64,000 nucleotides of DNA from Argyresthia goedartella. Lineage: Eukaryota > Arthropoda > Insecta > Lepidoptera > Argyresthiidae. The stretch lies in the NCBI GenBank assembly GCA_949825045.1, contig OX463832.1, positions 20,578,552 through 20,642,551 on the forward strand, read 5' to 3'. The notes beneath the pieces are model-generated. The model worked only from the letters and a program-made list of their open reading frames with translations. It ran no database searches and was not told where the DNA came from. The position numbers and the translations under genes were made by a program. Numbering within the stretch: position 1 is the first letter of the stretch; each line of letters starts with the position of its first letter. Shown here in pieces: positions 12,852 to 23,673 of this stretch.

Positions 12852-13331
12852 ACGACGAGGAGGAAGCCACTCACACATCTACCCAGTCGTGAACCCTCTG
12901 TAAGAGGAGTACGCTCGGCCGGTGTTCCGCCGCGGCAACCACGTCCTGATGTACTGGTACTACTTCCCGGACTCCCACGACACCTGGGTGCAGAATGATC
13001 TGCCGGTATGTCTGTGCTTTGTCTACCTTGTGTCCTGCAAATATCCTCGGATCATGATGATCAGTTCTGTGGGGCAACGAAATGTCTCATCGGACGCATC
13101 GCAACATAGCGAAATGGCTAATTAGAAGGGCGCGTGCGCGCTCCAGATAATGCTTTGAAAATAAATAAAGTACACCTCAAAAAATATTTCCAGGTGGAAG
13201 TGCCGGAGTCTATCAACTGGGACCGGCCGGGCCCGCACCGAGTCTCCGCTAGCTGGGCGCTGGATCTGCTGCAGTACAACGAGTGGATGAACGAGGAGGA
13301 CTACGAACTCGACGCTAATGCCAAGAAGAAG
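12852..13331 (+). pseudogene. SMARCC/Moira (BAF155/170-type) exon pair, disrupted
   Basis: Two spliced segments encode part of a SWI/SNF scaffold protein. Exon one (12852-13005, after TTATTCTCCCGCCAATACAG, donor GTATGT) gives FRRGNHVLMYWYYFPDSHDT; exon two (13194-13331, after ATTTCCAG, donor GTAGGC) gives a NEWMNEEDYE segment. Both match the N-terminal chromo-like region that precedes SWIRM in SMARCC proteins, from memory of the family. Exon one has an in-frame TAA at 12901-12903 and its first codons are in a different frame, so the reading frame is broken. No SWIRM or SANT exons follow anywhere in the window. Likely a duplicated fragment; a functional gene with assembly errors and very long introns is the alternative. 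Confidence 0.65.
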
Positions 13332-13339
13332 GTAGGCCC

Positions 13340-14390
13340 ACTTCCCATCAAACAGTAATCCGGAGCTGATAACTCGTTAATTATGACATTCAAAATATTA
13401 CAAAAAGTGGATATTATTAGCAGGCTTTCGATCTCAAAGGAACGGAATAGAACTCTTGACAAGGCGAGGAGAAGGCTGGTGGACCATATCTGTCCGTAAC
13501 CGAGTGGTGGCCAAGAGGAGACCTTTGATCTGTTGACAAACCAATGGGGAAGCAAACTGTCAATTTTATTTTCACATAGATTATTCGCTAAAAAAATAAG
13601 TTTAGGTAAGTTAGAATAAGTAAGCACAGAGTTTTGTTCATATGAGGTTACTTACAAATGAAACAAAGAGTAAAATTAAGTTAAGCAAATTTATGCAAAA
13701 GTTTCGTTATTCAAAGAAATAAAATGGTCAATATCCAGATTTCCTTAGAACCTCGGGTGAATGAAACTTTTTGTTGCTGTGGACAATGTTTATTAAGTTA
13801 CAAACCTCAAATGAATGAAACTCTTTCTGTTTTAAAGCATACAGTGCCGTCTACCAAACAGTTCTGCGTAATCTTCCCCATTATGACATGATTATGATCC
13901 CTATTATCATATAATTTTATCAAGAGTACCATTGGTGTTATTTGAAAAATAATAATACACCGGAATAGACCTATATATACTACCTGATTTGACAACTCGG
14001 ATGTGACCTATAAATACTGGAGGAAAATTGATACCTGATTTGACAACACGGATTGACCTAAACATACTGGATTATGAAGTTAAAGAATAAATGCGTTAGA
14101 TAAGGCTATGTGCCTCGAATATATAATAAAGACTGAAGAAAATACCTACGGAAAGACAAGGCTTTTAGCCTCAATCAATATGAAGAGAAGAAAAGAAATT
14201 AAAATAAGACCAGGCGGTATGGGCTTAAGCTCTTAGCCTTTTCCATAAAGGAAAAAATATTACAAAAAAAAATAAAAAGCTTTGAGATGTCAAAAAAGTC
14301 GACAGCGTTGGTTGTAGCTCGTTTTTCACAAAAAATCGTAGTCTTTTCTCGTTTCTAACGTGACGATTACCTGAAATAGAGAGCCCTTTC
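13340..14390. other. Intergenic stretch before the zinc-finger gene
   Basis: No supportable gene. It has short imperfect tandem duplications: an ATGAATGAAACTYTTT motif near 13757 and 13811, and a roughly 50 bp unit containing TACCTGATTTGACAAC at 13981 and 14031. The last few hundred bases should include the promoter and 5' UTR of the zinc-finger gene, but no clear TATA box is visible. Confidence 0.5.
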
Positions 14391-14400
14391 AAGCGTGACG

Positions 14401-17184
14401 ATGAAGACCCGCAAGCGAGGACGGGAGCCGAAAGCTTCAGCAACCTTTGTTGAGACCGACGAATTCGACACAATTTGCTACGTGTGCCAGGCGGAATTTA
14501 TCGACCCCGAAGACCTCCGAGTTCACATAGCCCAAGTGCACCCTTACACGGCATCTAATTTTAACTGCAAGTTCTGTGCAGCCCCTAGCTCCAGTATTGA
14601 GCACTATCTGCTCCATATCCGTGACAACCATTTGGCAAACTTCAAGTGTTGTATGTACTGCGGCACAAGCTTTATAGATAAAGAAGAACTAATTCAACAT
14701 GAGAAAAAACACCAGAGTGATGTAGAGAATAAGTATGCTTGTTCTCATTGCCGTGTGCTGTTCGCTAACATTAAGGCGCTTGAAACACATGAGCTAACTC
14801 ATCACTCCAATAGCGATGAAGGAGTGATGCTACAGAAGTATTATCCACATCTCTCAACAATACTTTGCATGAAAGCTGAGGAGTTTATGCAAACACTTGG
14901 TGATGAATCAATGTATATTTGCATTAAATGTAAGTTCACAACTGTTGATATTGGACTTTACCTGAAGCATTTATCGGATAAGAACTGTCACTGCTTTGCC
15001 TGTCACAAGTGTTCCAAAATATTTGTGACCAAAGTGTCATTATCAAACCATTTTAACGCTCATCCGGAGTGCCATGACAGTCTTTGGATAATTGCCTTGA
15101 AAAAAAAATGCAAACAATGCAAGAAGTCATTTGAATGGAATGTCTACAAGTCTCACGTTATGAGATGTACAATCATTCAGTGCACAAAGTGCCATTTGAT
15201 GTTCAACACCATTCAAGATCTAACAGCACATCAGGCCGAACATCCGAATACCATTTGTTTGAAGCGCTGCCGGTATTGCAATCAAGAGTTGGTTGGTTTA
15301 GCATCATTCTATAAGCACATGGAACGTGTCCATAGAAAGGACTACCATCTTTATAAATACAACTGTGTGTATTGCAAGGCCTTTTTCAAACACCCAAAGA
15401 ACTTATTTGGACATTTGTATTCCAAACATAAGGACATAAAACCTTATTCCTGTAAAATTTGCAATGAGAAATTCCATTTGAGGAAGAACTTCACCATACA
15501 TATTAAGTTGAAGCATGCAAGCTGCGGGTTTGTCGAGTTTGATGAGAATCTCAATGTATTTTTCTCTGAAAATAAATCAGAAAATCCGTTTCAATCCACC
15601 GCTAATCCTAGTCTTTACAACGAAGAAGAAAAGGCAGATAGACCTAAGAATGTTCCAGGGGAAGTTGAAACTGATGTCAACACAGATATTGACGGTCCTA
15701 ATAAAAATGGTGCCAAGAAAAAGAGGGTTATGAAACGAAAAATTAGAGCATCAAAAGACGATGAGACAGATATGGACGCGACAGAGATCGGAACAGAAAC
15801 TGAGGCTCAAACACAAACTGAAGCTGAGACTGATGTGGGGAAAAAACTGACAAAACGCTTAACCCGCAAACGCAAGTTAAATACCGCCGCATCCGCTTTT
15901 GATGTATTAGATGATGAGAGTTCTGATGATGAACCATTACTTAAAGTCAGAAAACGTATCAACATTCGCAGAAATGCTGACAAAAAGATTGTCAAATTGA
16001 ACAAGTCAAAAAAGCAAAATGCAAGGAGTAAACTGACTTGCAACGTGTGTAAAAAATACTGTTTCACCGTACAAAACTACCATCGCCATGTCAGCCTGCA
16101 CTTCAGGAGTGAAACTAAGCAGTGCATCAAATGTGCCAAGTTGTTCACCAGTGGCGCCAAACTACAAGAACACCTGAACACAGCACATGCCACATCACAC
16201 ATCACAGCGACGTTAAAGCAACTACTTGAGAGACGAAAGCTGCTTCAAAACGTCGTGGTTGGACCGACGCCTGCAAGGGATAAATTTCGGATGACAATTA
16301 AGAAAGTACACATACCCAAATGTGATACAGTCGCCCGCTTAGAGCCTGTTAACAAGAAACACTTGAACGTAAAACACTTCCTTGAATCATTCACCCCAGA
16401 AAAAGGTGCCGAGAAATCTGTTGTGACAATTACCGAGGTCAAGGATTACACAAAAAAGCAGCCGGCTATTAAGATGACGAAATTCCGACCAACCCCAATA
16501 ACTACTGGTAAACCTAAGCTCCGAATGCCGGTCAAATTCAACAGGGCTTACAACGAAGTTGTCACAGCAACCGTTAACTTATATCAAGGCCCTGTGGGAC
16601 GAAAGACGAATCTTAACTTTGGATGCCACGTAAGCAGTATACAAGATTCCTCCCAACTTGATAACTATGATGACCACATAACTATGAACCAAGAAGAATA
16701 TGAGTCAGACGCTTACGGCTTCATGCAGAATGTCAGCATCATCCCAGAGGTAGCACACGAGGTGATGCTGGAGAATACGGAAGACATCCCCAAAGCTGTA
16801 GACAGGAAACCTATAACTCACACAGTCGAGTTACCAAAGGACAATAAATACATGCGGCACGGCCTCCAGATAGCTCACTTACAACCTCAAGCGCCTTACT
16901 ACAAAATAGTCCCGTACGAACAAGTTCTGAAACAGTCTAAACCTGAAGAGAAGTCTGCAGAGATGGAAGATGTTCGAGAAGAGATAGAACTACCTTCTGG
17001 AACTAAACTGGTGAATTCGAACCCTCTCGCTCATTTGATGGCGAACAGAACAGTATCTCATGGCGATCAGACATGGCGTAAATACAATAAGTACAAGCCC
17101 AAGTTGGATCATAAGACGGCCCTGGCGAATGCCATGCTGAAGCTTCAGGAGATGCCTGTAAAGAAAGCCAAGCCCAAGAAATAG
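14401..17184 (+). CDS. C2H2 zinc-finger protein, single-exon, intact (927 aa)
   Basis: This is an uninterrupted 927-codon frame, the only complete protein-coding gene in the window. ATG at 14401 is the first in-frame ATG. The N-terminal 380 residues hold about eleven C2H2 or near-C2H2 fingers (for example CYVC-HIAQVH about 27-48, CRYC-HMERVH about 291-313, CKIC-HIKLKH about 353-376); several are degenerate, with Cys replacing the last His. Residues about 420-545 are an acidic/basic linker with TETEAQTQTEAETD and KRKLN-like nuclear localisation clusters. Two more fingers follow (CNVC about 547, CIKC about 575). The C-terminal 330 residues have no domain I recognise. Probably a nuclear DNA-binding regulator; no orthologue is recognised. 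No introns, TSD or tail were seen, so retrogene origin is open. Confidence 0.92.
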   Translation: MKTRKRGREPKASATFVETDEFDTICYVCQAEFIDPEDLRVHIAQVHPYTASNFNCKFCAAPSSSIEHYLLHIRDNHLANFKCCMYCGTSFIDKEELIQHEKKHQSDVENKYACSHCRVLFANIKALETHELTHHSNSDEGVMLQKYYPHLSTILCMKAEEFMQTLGDESMYICIKCKFTTVDIGLYLKHLSDKNCHCFACHKCSKIFVTKVSLSNHFNAHPECHDSLWIIALKKKCKQCKKSFEWNVYKSHVMRCTIIQCTKCHLMFNTIQDLTAHQAEHPNTICLKRCRYCNQELVGLASFYKHMERVHRKDYHLYKYNCVYCKAFFKHPKNLFGHLYSKHKDIKPYSCKICNEKFHLRKNFTIHIKLKHASCGFVEFDENLNVFFSENKSENPFQSTANPSLYNEEEKADRPKNVPGEVETDVNTDIDGPNKNGAKKKRVMKRKIRASKDDETDMDATEIGTETEAQTQTEAETDVGKKLTKRLTRKRKLNTAASAFDVLDDESSDDEPLLKVRKRINIRRNADKKIVKLNKSKKQNARSKLTCNVCKKYCFTVQNYHRHVSLHFRSETKQCIKCAKLFTSGAKLQEHLNTAHATSHITATLKQLLERRKLLQNVVVGPTPARDKFRMTIKKVHIPKCDTVARLEPVNKKHLNVKHFLESFTPEKGAEKSVVTITEVKDYTKKQPAIKMTKFRPTPITTGKPKLRMPVKFNRAYNEVVTATVNLYQGPVGRKTNLNFGCHVSSIQDSSQLDNYDDHITMNQEEYESDAYGFMQNVSIIPEVAHEVMLENTEDIPKAVDRKPITHTVELPKDNKYMRHGLQIAHLQPQAPYYKIVPYEQVLKQSKPEEKSAEMEDVREEIELPSGTKLVNSNPLAHLMANRTVSHGDQTWRKYNKYKPKLDHKTALANAMLKLQEMPVKKAKPKK

Positions 17185-17518
17185 ATGAACAGGTTATACC
17201 TATGTGACCAACCTATTATTTGGTGACTCAAATGACTAGCAAGTCGAGAAATGAGCAACCAATACTGTACTCTAAGTCCTGTAAAATGTCAGCAACGATG
17301 TCTGTTAAGAGAAGCGGCGCAAGCTATTCAGTTATTTATGAGCTTTCAATAAGATCAGTTTGGAAGGCGTCATAGATGCCGCTTCCTTCGCCCGCCACCC
17401 CACTAATTGGAAATTCATTTAGGTAGGTAGTGGGTAGGTATAATTAGATATTTGAATGTATCAAAGTAGTAATAATGCCTATGGATTAATCACATAAAAT
17501 GTTAAGAGGTACGTGGGT

Positions 17519-17524
17519 AATAAA
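17519..17524 (+). terminator. Candidate polyadenylation signal of the zinc-finger gene
   Basis: An AATAAA lies 335 bases after the stop codon and is the best candidate for the 3' end of this transcript. The 17185-17518 interval is then the 3' UTR. Confidence 0.55.
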
Positions 17525-17781
17525 ATTCAATCTGCACTTAAATGATATATTTATTTACCAGCATCCGTGACGCAGCTCCAAACAAGAGTTTTTCGTTTTT
17601 ATCCCAGTCGCTTTTTCGTCCTAAATCCACTGTTGAAGCAAGGTTGAGGCCATTATTTACTCACGTAACATACAGTCGACGATTTATAAATGTACTTAAT
17701 AAACGCTATTAGACTGAATGACAGACAAGACAACACACCGCCTAAACCAGTGAACCTAGTCATGAAACTTTGTATAATACG

Positions 17782-17865
17782 CGGCGTATAAGTTGATCCA
17801 CAATGGCGGCGTCTGCGCAGGGCAAAATGTATCTAAAACAGTCGTTTACTAAAACTTATACGCCG
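17782..17865. repeat. 84 bp hairpin with 13 bp perfect stems
   Basis: CGGCGTATAAGTT at 17782 is matched by its exact reverse complement at 17853-17865. The loop is 58 bases. Too short for a standard MITE call, but the stems are perfect. Confidence 0.7.
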
Positions 17866-18197
17866 GGTACTGTGCAGGGGTTCCTTATCGTAGGGTAGCA
17901 CTAAAAAGAGATTTGGCGAAATTCTTGCCCTAAGGGGGGATATGGAAATGTAATACCTACCTACAGTTTGTAATTTCTTTATTGTACTACACAAAACAGA
18001 CATAGATTTTTAATGGAAAACACATGTAGGTTCCTACAAAGGCGAGCTGTACAGTACAGTTTGTATGAATGAAAATCAAAAACTAAGCTGACATTTGGCA
18101 GGTATATAGTCAATAGGAGCCACCGTCAGTTAAGAAAAGTTTTTTCAGAATTTCCCGTACTAAGGAGGGGATGGTTGAACTTTTTATGAGCATAAAT

Positions 18198-18387
18198 AGT
18201 TATTTGTGTCACAAGGGAGCAAAATATTTACGGCGAGGGCGGTACATTGAATCCAGAGTGAAGGGAAGGATTCTACGAATTCCTCGCTACGCTCAGGATT
18301 CTAAGTTAGAATCCTGAGCGTAACGAAGGATTCAAGCGTTAACGCCCATGACGAAAATAATTTTGCTCCTGTGTGACACATACAACT
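18198..18387. repeat. 190 bp foldback element with central palindrome
   Basis: Outer arms of 28 bp (AGTTATTTGTGTCACAAGGG on the left, AGTTGTATGTGTCACACAGG from the right end) enclose a second palindrome (18285-18325, GCTACGCTCAGGATTCTAA and its complement around one central base). A related partial copy is at 61970-62075, so it is a dispersed family. Confidence 0.75.
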
Positions 18388-18399
18388 TTTCACACCGAC

Positions 18400-19465
18400 T
18401 ATGAGGAAAATTTAAATTAATGCTCTAAAAAAATTAAATAACTGTATGTACTTTGAATTATACTTTCACCACTTTTAAAGTAATAGAACGTAAACAAAAC
18501 TTTTTTTTATATTGGCGGATTGTGAAGGATTAGACAAATGTCACCAAAGATAAAATATTCCTGTGTACTTTTACTAATGTGTAAAAATAATCGAATCCAA
18601 TATTACAATGATTTCGGATATCAATATTCATTATATCACAATAACAGTCATATAGTTAGTATTGATTTAGTTTTGATTTCAGTAAAACAAATAATTTATT
18701 GTGACATTTTTTTTAAACATTACGAAAAGATCATAAATTTTCATATAACGTTGTTAAAGTTAAAACTTGAAACATGTTCGTTTTTAATCGACTACGCCAT
18801 CGTAGTCGATTGTAATGTAATTTCATAATTACATTCTATTATTTTAATCTGTGTTCAATTGGCATATTGCGTAAATGCTACATGCCAATGAATAAATTAA
18901 AAAAGTAGCTTGAACAGAAAAGTAGCATTTTGCTCCCTCTCGTCGTGGAGCAAAACTTACTTTTCCGAATGAAAGGTGTGAAAAAATACTTGCTTCCTCT
19001 TTGAATCTGAAATTTGGCAGATAAGTAGTTTTTTCGTACCACTTGCTCAAAAAAGTGACATTCTATGCCACAAAAAGCGAACATAACAATAGTCATTTTT
19101 AATCTGTTAAAAACAGGGAAAGAAAATTATACTGAATTTCATTCATCTCTAGGGGGAGAATGTGATTTAAATTTGGAATACTTACCGATATTTATACTGA
19201 ACTACATCTGTGTTTACACCATTTAGTTTGTATATAAAGCATTATACATCTTTTTGAAAAAGGAATATGCATTTATTATGCAGTTGATTATTAAATAAAA
19301 TTACGAAAACCGACGAGGCCGTATGAGCTTGATGCTTTTGATTTTCCGACAAAAAAATATTAGTCTAGGAATTTGCCGCGTTTTTGTTTTCTTCGAATAC
19401 ATAGACGTTAAGATTATATTAATTTATTTTTATAAATAAGTTAATGTTCTAAAAAATACGTAACG
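18400..19465. other. AT-rich intergenic DNA
   Basis: No supportable gene. Contains a segment (18925-18965) resembling the ends of the foldback family at 18198 (GCATTTTGCTCC and GGAGCAAAA close together). Confidence 0.5.
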
Positions 19466-20722
19466 ATGTTAAAACAAAGCGACAGTGACAGTGAATTGTC
19501 GGATTCCAGTGCAAATGCTGCCGCAATTATAAATAATTTGCTTCCAACAAAATCCAAGGAAAATTATTTAAAAACTTATGAAGAATTCTCAACGTGGAGA
19601 AGTGCGAAAGGCCTATCAATTTCAGAATCTGTACTTCTTGTCTATTTTGATTATTTATCCAAGACAAAGAATCCGAATACACTTTGGTGCATATACTCAA
19701 AAACTGAAAGCTACAATAAGCATCAAACATAGCATTGAAATAAATAGATTCACGAAATTACTGGCTTTTTTAAAAAGAAAATAAGAAGGGCATTGCGCAA
19801 AGAAGTCTTAAAATTTTTACGACTCAAAATGTGGAAAAAATTCTTAATGAAGCTCCTGACGAAACTTTTCTGGCCACAAAAGTAAGTAAGTATACATGAT
19901 TTAACTATGAATATTTCGTATCTTAGTAATGGTAATTATTCTATATATTTACCTGTTTTTTATCTTTGTTATAGGTGGCCTTAATTTTTGGACTCAATGG
20001 TGCTTGCCGCGGATGTGAACTTGTAAACTTAAAGGTGGAGGACGTTGAAAATCATTCCAATGAGTTGCTGCTGATTAATGTAAAGGAAACTAAGACAAAG
20101 AAAAATCGGTCATTCATTGTACAAGGACAATAAACTAAAATCATTCATAAATACCAAGCATTACGTCCCACCAACATGGAAAACAATAGATTTTTTATAA
20201 ACTATCGGAATGGGAAATTTCCTCGACAAGCCATCGGCAAAAATAAAATTAGCAATATGCCAAAGGAAATTACTAAATATTTAAAACTTAAAGATGTTGA
20301 ACTCTACACCGCACCGATCACTGCTTTAGAAGAATTTCGGCGACTTTCTTGGCGGATTCAGGGGCGGATATTACGTCAATTAAAAGACACGGTGGTTGGA
20401 GCTCTGATAGAGTAGCTGAGGGTTATATCGAAAGCTCAATGGCGAATAAAACCATATTAAGCAGTCAAATTAACAAAAATATAAAACTTAATCCATCAGA
20501 GCCACAACCATCAACTTCCGGCATCTTATCTTCGTCCGTAACTCACGACGCACCACCACCACTATCTCCGACGTATTCTATCTACAATGAAACGCAAGCT
20601 CCTCAGACGCAAGAACAGAGAAATACTCAAATCAACTCATCAACAATAAATGTACCAAACAAAAATGTAACTCTCTCTATCAATAATTGGAACAATGTTT
20701 CGAATGTTAACTTTTACTTTTA
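19466..20722 (+). pseudogene. Crypton-type tyrosine recombinase, decayed, with an intron
   Basis: A YR-recombinase protein of the kind carried by Crypton transposons. The N-terminus (from ATG 19466) is acidic, followed by the SAM-like core-binding region (KSKENYLKTYEEF). A canonical intron, 19882-19974 (GTAAGT to TTATAG), separates it from the catalytic domain. Catalytic residues are all visible: Arg in NGACRGCEL, His and Arg in HCFRR, the RHGGW box, and nucleophilic Tyr in VAEGYIE. Lesions: frame change near 19700, another near 19785, TAA at about 20131, and a frame change near 20315. A Ser/Pro-rich tail ends at 20722, followed by AATAAA at about 20740. Element ends were not found, so an old domesticated host copy is also possible. 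Confidence 0.8.
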
Positions 20723-20839
20723 ATTGTCATTATTTTTAATAAAGTCTTATCTCATATTATTATTGTGTTAATTTTTTCGCAAATAGTACGAAAAGTAGAG
20801 TATTTTCCTCGGTGATAAAGGTGTCTTAGTCTTGGGTTA

Positions 20840-20965
20840 ACTTAAATCCCTCGCTACACTCAGGACTCGTCTTAAATCCCTCGCTTCGCTCGTGATTTCA
20901 GTTTTTAACACCCTCGCTACGCTCGGGAGTAAACCTCGTGTCCTTCGTTACGCTCGCGATTTAAA
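20840..20965. repeat. Cluster of CCCTCGCTWCGCTC repeat units
   Basis: At least four degenerate units of the form AATCCCTCGCTACRCTC-RG-GA occur in about 125 bases, alternating with TTAAATC. The same motif forms the core palindrome at 18285. Probably fragments of one foldback family, stacked. Confidence 0.6.
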
Positions 20966-21297
20966 TCGTCACCCGCGACAGAAGGATCCCCTTGGTTAAT
21001 AATTTACTAATAGAAGTGAGATTTCAGTTCAATAGAGGATTTATCCAAATTTGTCCCCACAAGGGGGTAAGGGGTGCAAGAGTTTGTATGAATCCCAAAA
21101 ACTGCTTGACCCGTGAAGATGTGGCAGTACCCGCCAGGTACCTAGTTTCTAGAGTGTTATGTTATGACGTTAATTAAGTCTCAATGTTTATGTTATTATG
21201 AATAAAATCTTTGAACTGAACTAATACCGGACATCATTGACAGTGTGATTTTCGAAATTGCCTAGAGGAGAGAAAACGGGGAGTAGTGGGCGATGTA

Positions 21298-21507
21298 CTA
21301 TCGAACCATCTGAATCATGACCCACCATAAGCTTATTTTGCTAAACCCCTTAAATGCAATTAGGTCGAAATTCGCTTGAAGGTTTATTTCCTTGGTAACG
21401 AACTTGTTATCATTTGATTAGACAATGACATTTTGATAGATCTTACAAGTTTGAAAGTTTCAAACGAATTATCAGGCAAGTGGGTCATGATTCAGTTGGT
21501 TCGATAG
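21298..21507. repeat. 210 bp mariner-like MITE with TA duplication
   Basis: The terminal inverted repeat of about 28 bp starts CTATCGAACCATCTGAATCA on the left, with one mismatch to the right end (CTATCGAACCAACTGAATCA as reverse complement). TA flanks both sides (21296-21297 and 21508-21509), as for Tc1/mariner-type elements. No coding capacity. Confidence 0.85.
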
Positions 21508-21509
21508 TA

Positions 21510-22090
21510 CAAAGCCAATATTGATAGAAAACCCCAAATCGATGAACAGGATAGCCGTTTGGTACACGGGTACATAAGGTTAAAATAATAATTTTGAGCG
21601 TAATAAATAAAGTTTCTAAAAATTCTGAATCTCAAACTTTTTACCTAATAAAGAAAAAAATATGTATTTTTTTACATCGCCTTTTTGAGGTTTTATATGA
21701 GTACATTAAGAGAGATTTTGCGTAAGTTTAACAAAAATTGGCCAAGCCATCTCCTGCCTGGTGGAGCCCAAGCTTGGTGTGTTAAGAAAATATTTCTTGG
21801 ATTTTTTAGAATACATGTGGCTAAAAGGTAATGCTGTAGTATATTTTCAGAACCGTCTCATGAAGCCCTTTTATTTGATACGCACACGGAGGTTTCTCAA
21901 AAATATATATTAAAATCCCATAAACTTACAAAAAATATATGACGCCATTGTCTCTGGTCTTTGGTCTCGCCTACCCCTCTTCCGGGAAATAGGCGTGAGC
22001 ATATGTATTTATGTATGTATATGACGTCATTACATTACTGCCCAATGGGAATATTTTTAAGAACTATCACTCAAAATTATTGTGTTAACC
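21510..22090. other. Unassigned AT-rich intergenic DNA
   Basis: No gene or clear repeat recognised, except that the 21,990-22,030 segment repeats ATGTATTTATGTATGTATATG-like short units. Confidence 0.5.
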
Positions 22091-22275
22091 TAAAGTAGGG
22101 TAAACATAGTAGTAACTGGTACCTTAGGCGACTCGTACCTTAAAAAATATTATCAAAAAAAAGTAAAGCATTGCCTGATTACTGTTATGGTTTTAATTAA
22201 GAAGAACAACATGCGGAACAATAAACGATCCTAAACGCAATGAAATAAGGTTATTTTCTTTAGTTTTGTGGTCAT

Positions 22276-22350
22276 TGCATTCAGAGCTCCGAAAAAGTGC
22301 AGTAACTGGCACACAAAATCAATTACTGTCAGGTTTTGTACCAGTAACTG
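22276..22350. promoter_or_regulatory. Subterminal CAGTAACTGGC motifs, left end of pogo-like element
   Basis: Near-identical motifs occur at about 22111 (GTAACTGGTAC), 22296 (GCAGTAACTGGCACAC) and 22341 (CCAGTAACTGGC). The same motif clusters at the other end. By analogy with other DNA transposons they may bind transposase; that role is inference. Confidence 0.55.
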
Positions 22351-22559
22351 GCTTGTATTCTGAAATAGTTAAATTTTATAGAAAAATAGCTTAAATTCAA
22401 TGAATTAAACTTTATTTAATGTTGTATTTGTTAGATGAAGTTTTACAGTTTTTTTTGCTTTTCTCTTCTTTATTTTGCTCTGCTTGTTCTGTTTTACCTC
22501 TCTTATCCTGTTTTGTTTTAAATCTTCTCGCTTCTTCTTACGATTTTATTTCTCGGTGG

Positions 22560-22929
22560 CATTTTGTTCCTTTAACTCATTTTTGGATCGGATCATTTCC
22601 ATATAAGCAGCAGATGTTATAGCGAAAGGCATTTTTTCTGTGTCTTGCTTTCCTTTACGTTTTGTAGTTTCCGGTCAGAATCTTGTCTTAAGGTAGTCTT
22701 CAAGCGGTACATCTGATATAACTTTTATAGTTTTACTTGCTTTGGAAGAAAAAGGAATATTGATTAAGTTATTTGCTATATCATATCTTTCTGCAGCTGT
22801 CAAATTCATATCAACATCTTCAGCATTAGTTAGCGGTAAGTTAACGTCACTGGATTCAGTAGCTGCTTGGCCAGGGTGAAAAATACCAGTAACTGGATCT
22901 AATATGGGCGTACCTGCATCAGCTATATC
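22560..22929 (-). pseudogene. Pogo-like transposase, C-terminal part beyond the BEL insertion
   Basis: It continues the transposase frame exactly where the BEL element interrupts it: the residues DI occur on both sides because they lie in the 5 bp target duplication. The tail is acidic and low in known motifs (ADAGTPILDPVTG, then a lysine-rich end). A stop at about 22677 precedes a second open segment in another frame. Confidence 0.7.
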
Positions 22930-23206
22930 TGTACAAGCCAACCTTGTACAATGCGAACGCGGCATTTATCAGCACGTTCTAATTTCTATATAATTGTATT
23001 TTAACTATTAACATATTGCAGTTCTACTTACTTATTCGCCGTAGCACCTAAATCTAAGCCACAAAAGACTATTTTTAGAATGTATTTCATTATTATAAAA
23101 GTAAAGTTTTTTCAACTATACAAGGAGACTCTTTAACTTCCAACTGACAACTTAGCTAACCCTGAGTTGTATGTAAGGCTGTGTGGATCCCACCAAAGAC
23201 CATACA
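22930..23206 (+). repeat. 5' LTR of BEL element 1
   Basis: Starts TGTACAAGCC and ends CCATACA (TG...CA). It differs from the 3' LTR by a few substitutions and a small indel near 23070, which shows the insertion is fairly recent. The following TTTTTGGTCCTTCGAGCC is the probable primer-binding region. Confidence 0.95.
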
Positions 23207-23673
23207 TCTTTTTGGTCCTTCGAGCCGGATTGGTTCTTCAGAAAACTCTGTGATTGGAGTGTTGGTGTTGGGCAACTGTGACAGAAGCGGCAGCGAGCAG
23301 GAAGGCACACCGGAACGTGATTGTACGCACTGAGCACGGACCTGATCACATGAACCACCGACAGGCAGTGTATCCCGACCACTGTATCTATCAAGAATAA
23401 CATACTAACGGCATAGCAGCTCACGCAGAATAGAACTGTCCTCCACTGCAGGGAGTAATCAACTGAAGACAACAAGTCTTACGCAACAAACGCACTGACG
23501 CCGGCCGTAGCCGAGTGTATGAAGGCAAGAGCAGCCTCATCTTACTGACACCTGAACCCACAAATCTGGTGTATAAAGACAAGAAAAGTCTTATTCTACT
23601 CGTACAGCATCAATCTACAAGATCGGTGGAAATTGGTTTATGAACTGAAGAAACTATACATACAAGCACAAAA

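Noticed and set aside
17185..17780. Further coding sequence after the zinc-finger stop
   Set aside because: All frames are short; the segment fits a 3' UTR with AATAAA at 17519.
23152..23475. Minus-strand 107-codon frame over the BEL 5' LTR
   Set aside because: It overlaps the LTR and primer-binding region of element 1 and has no domain.
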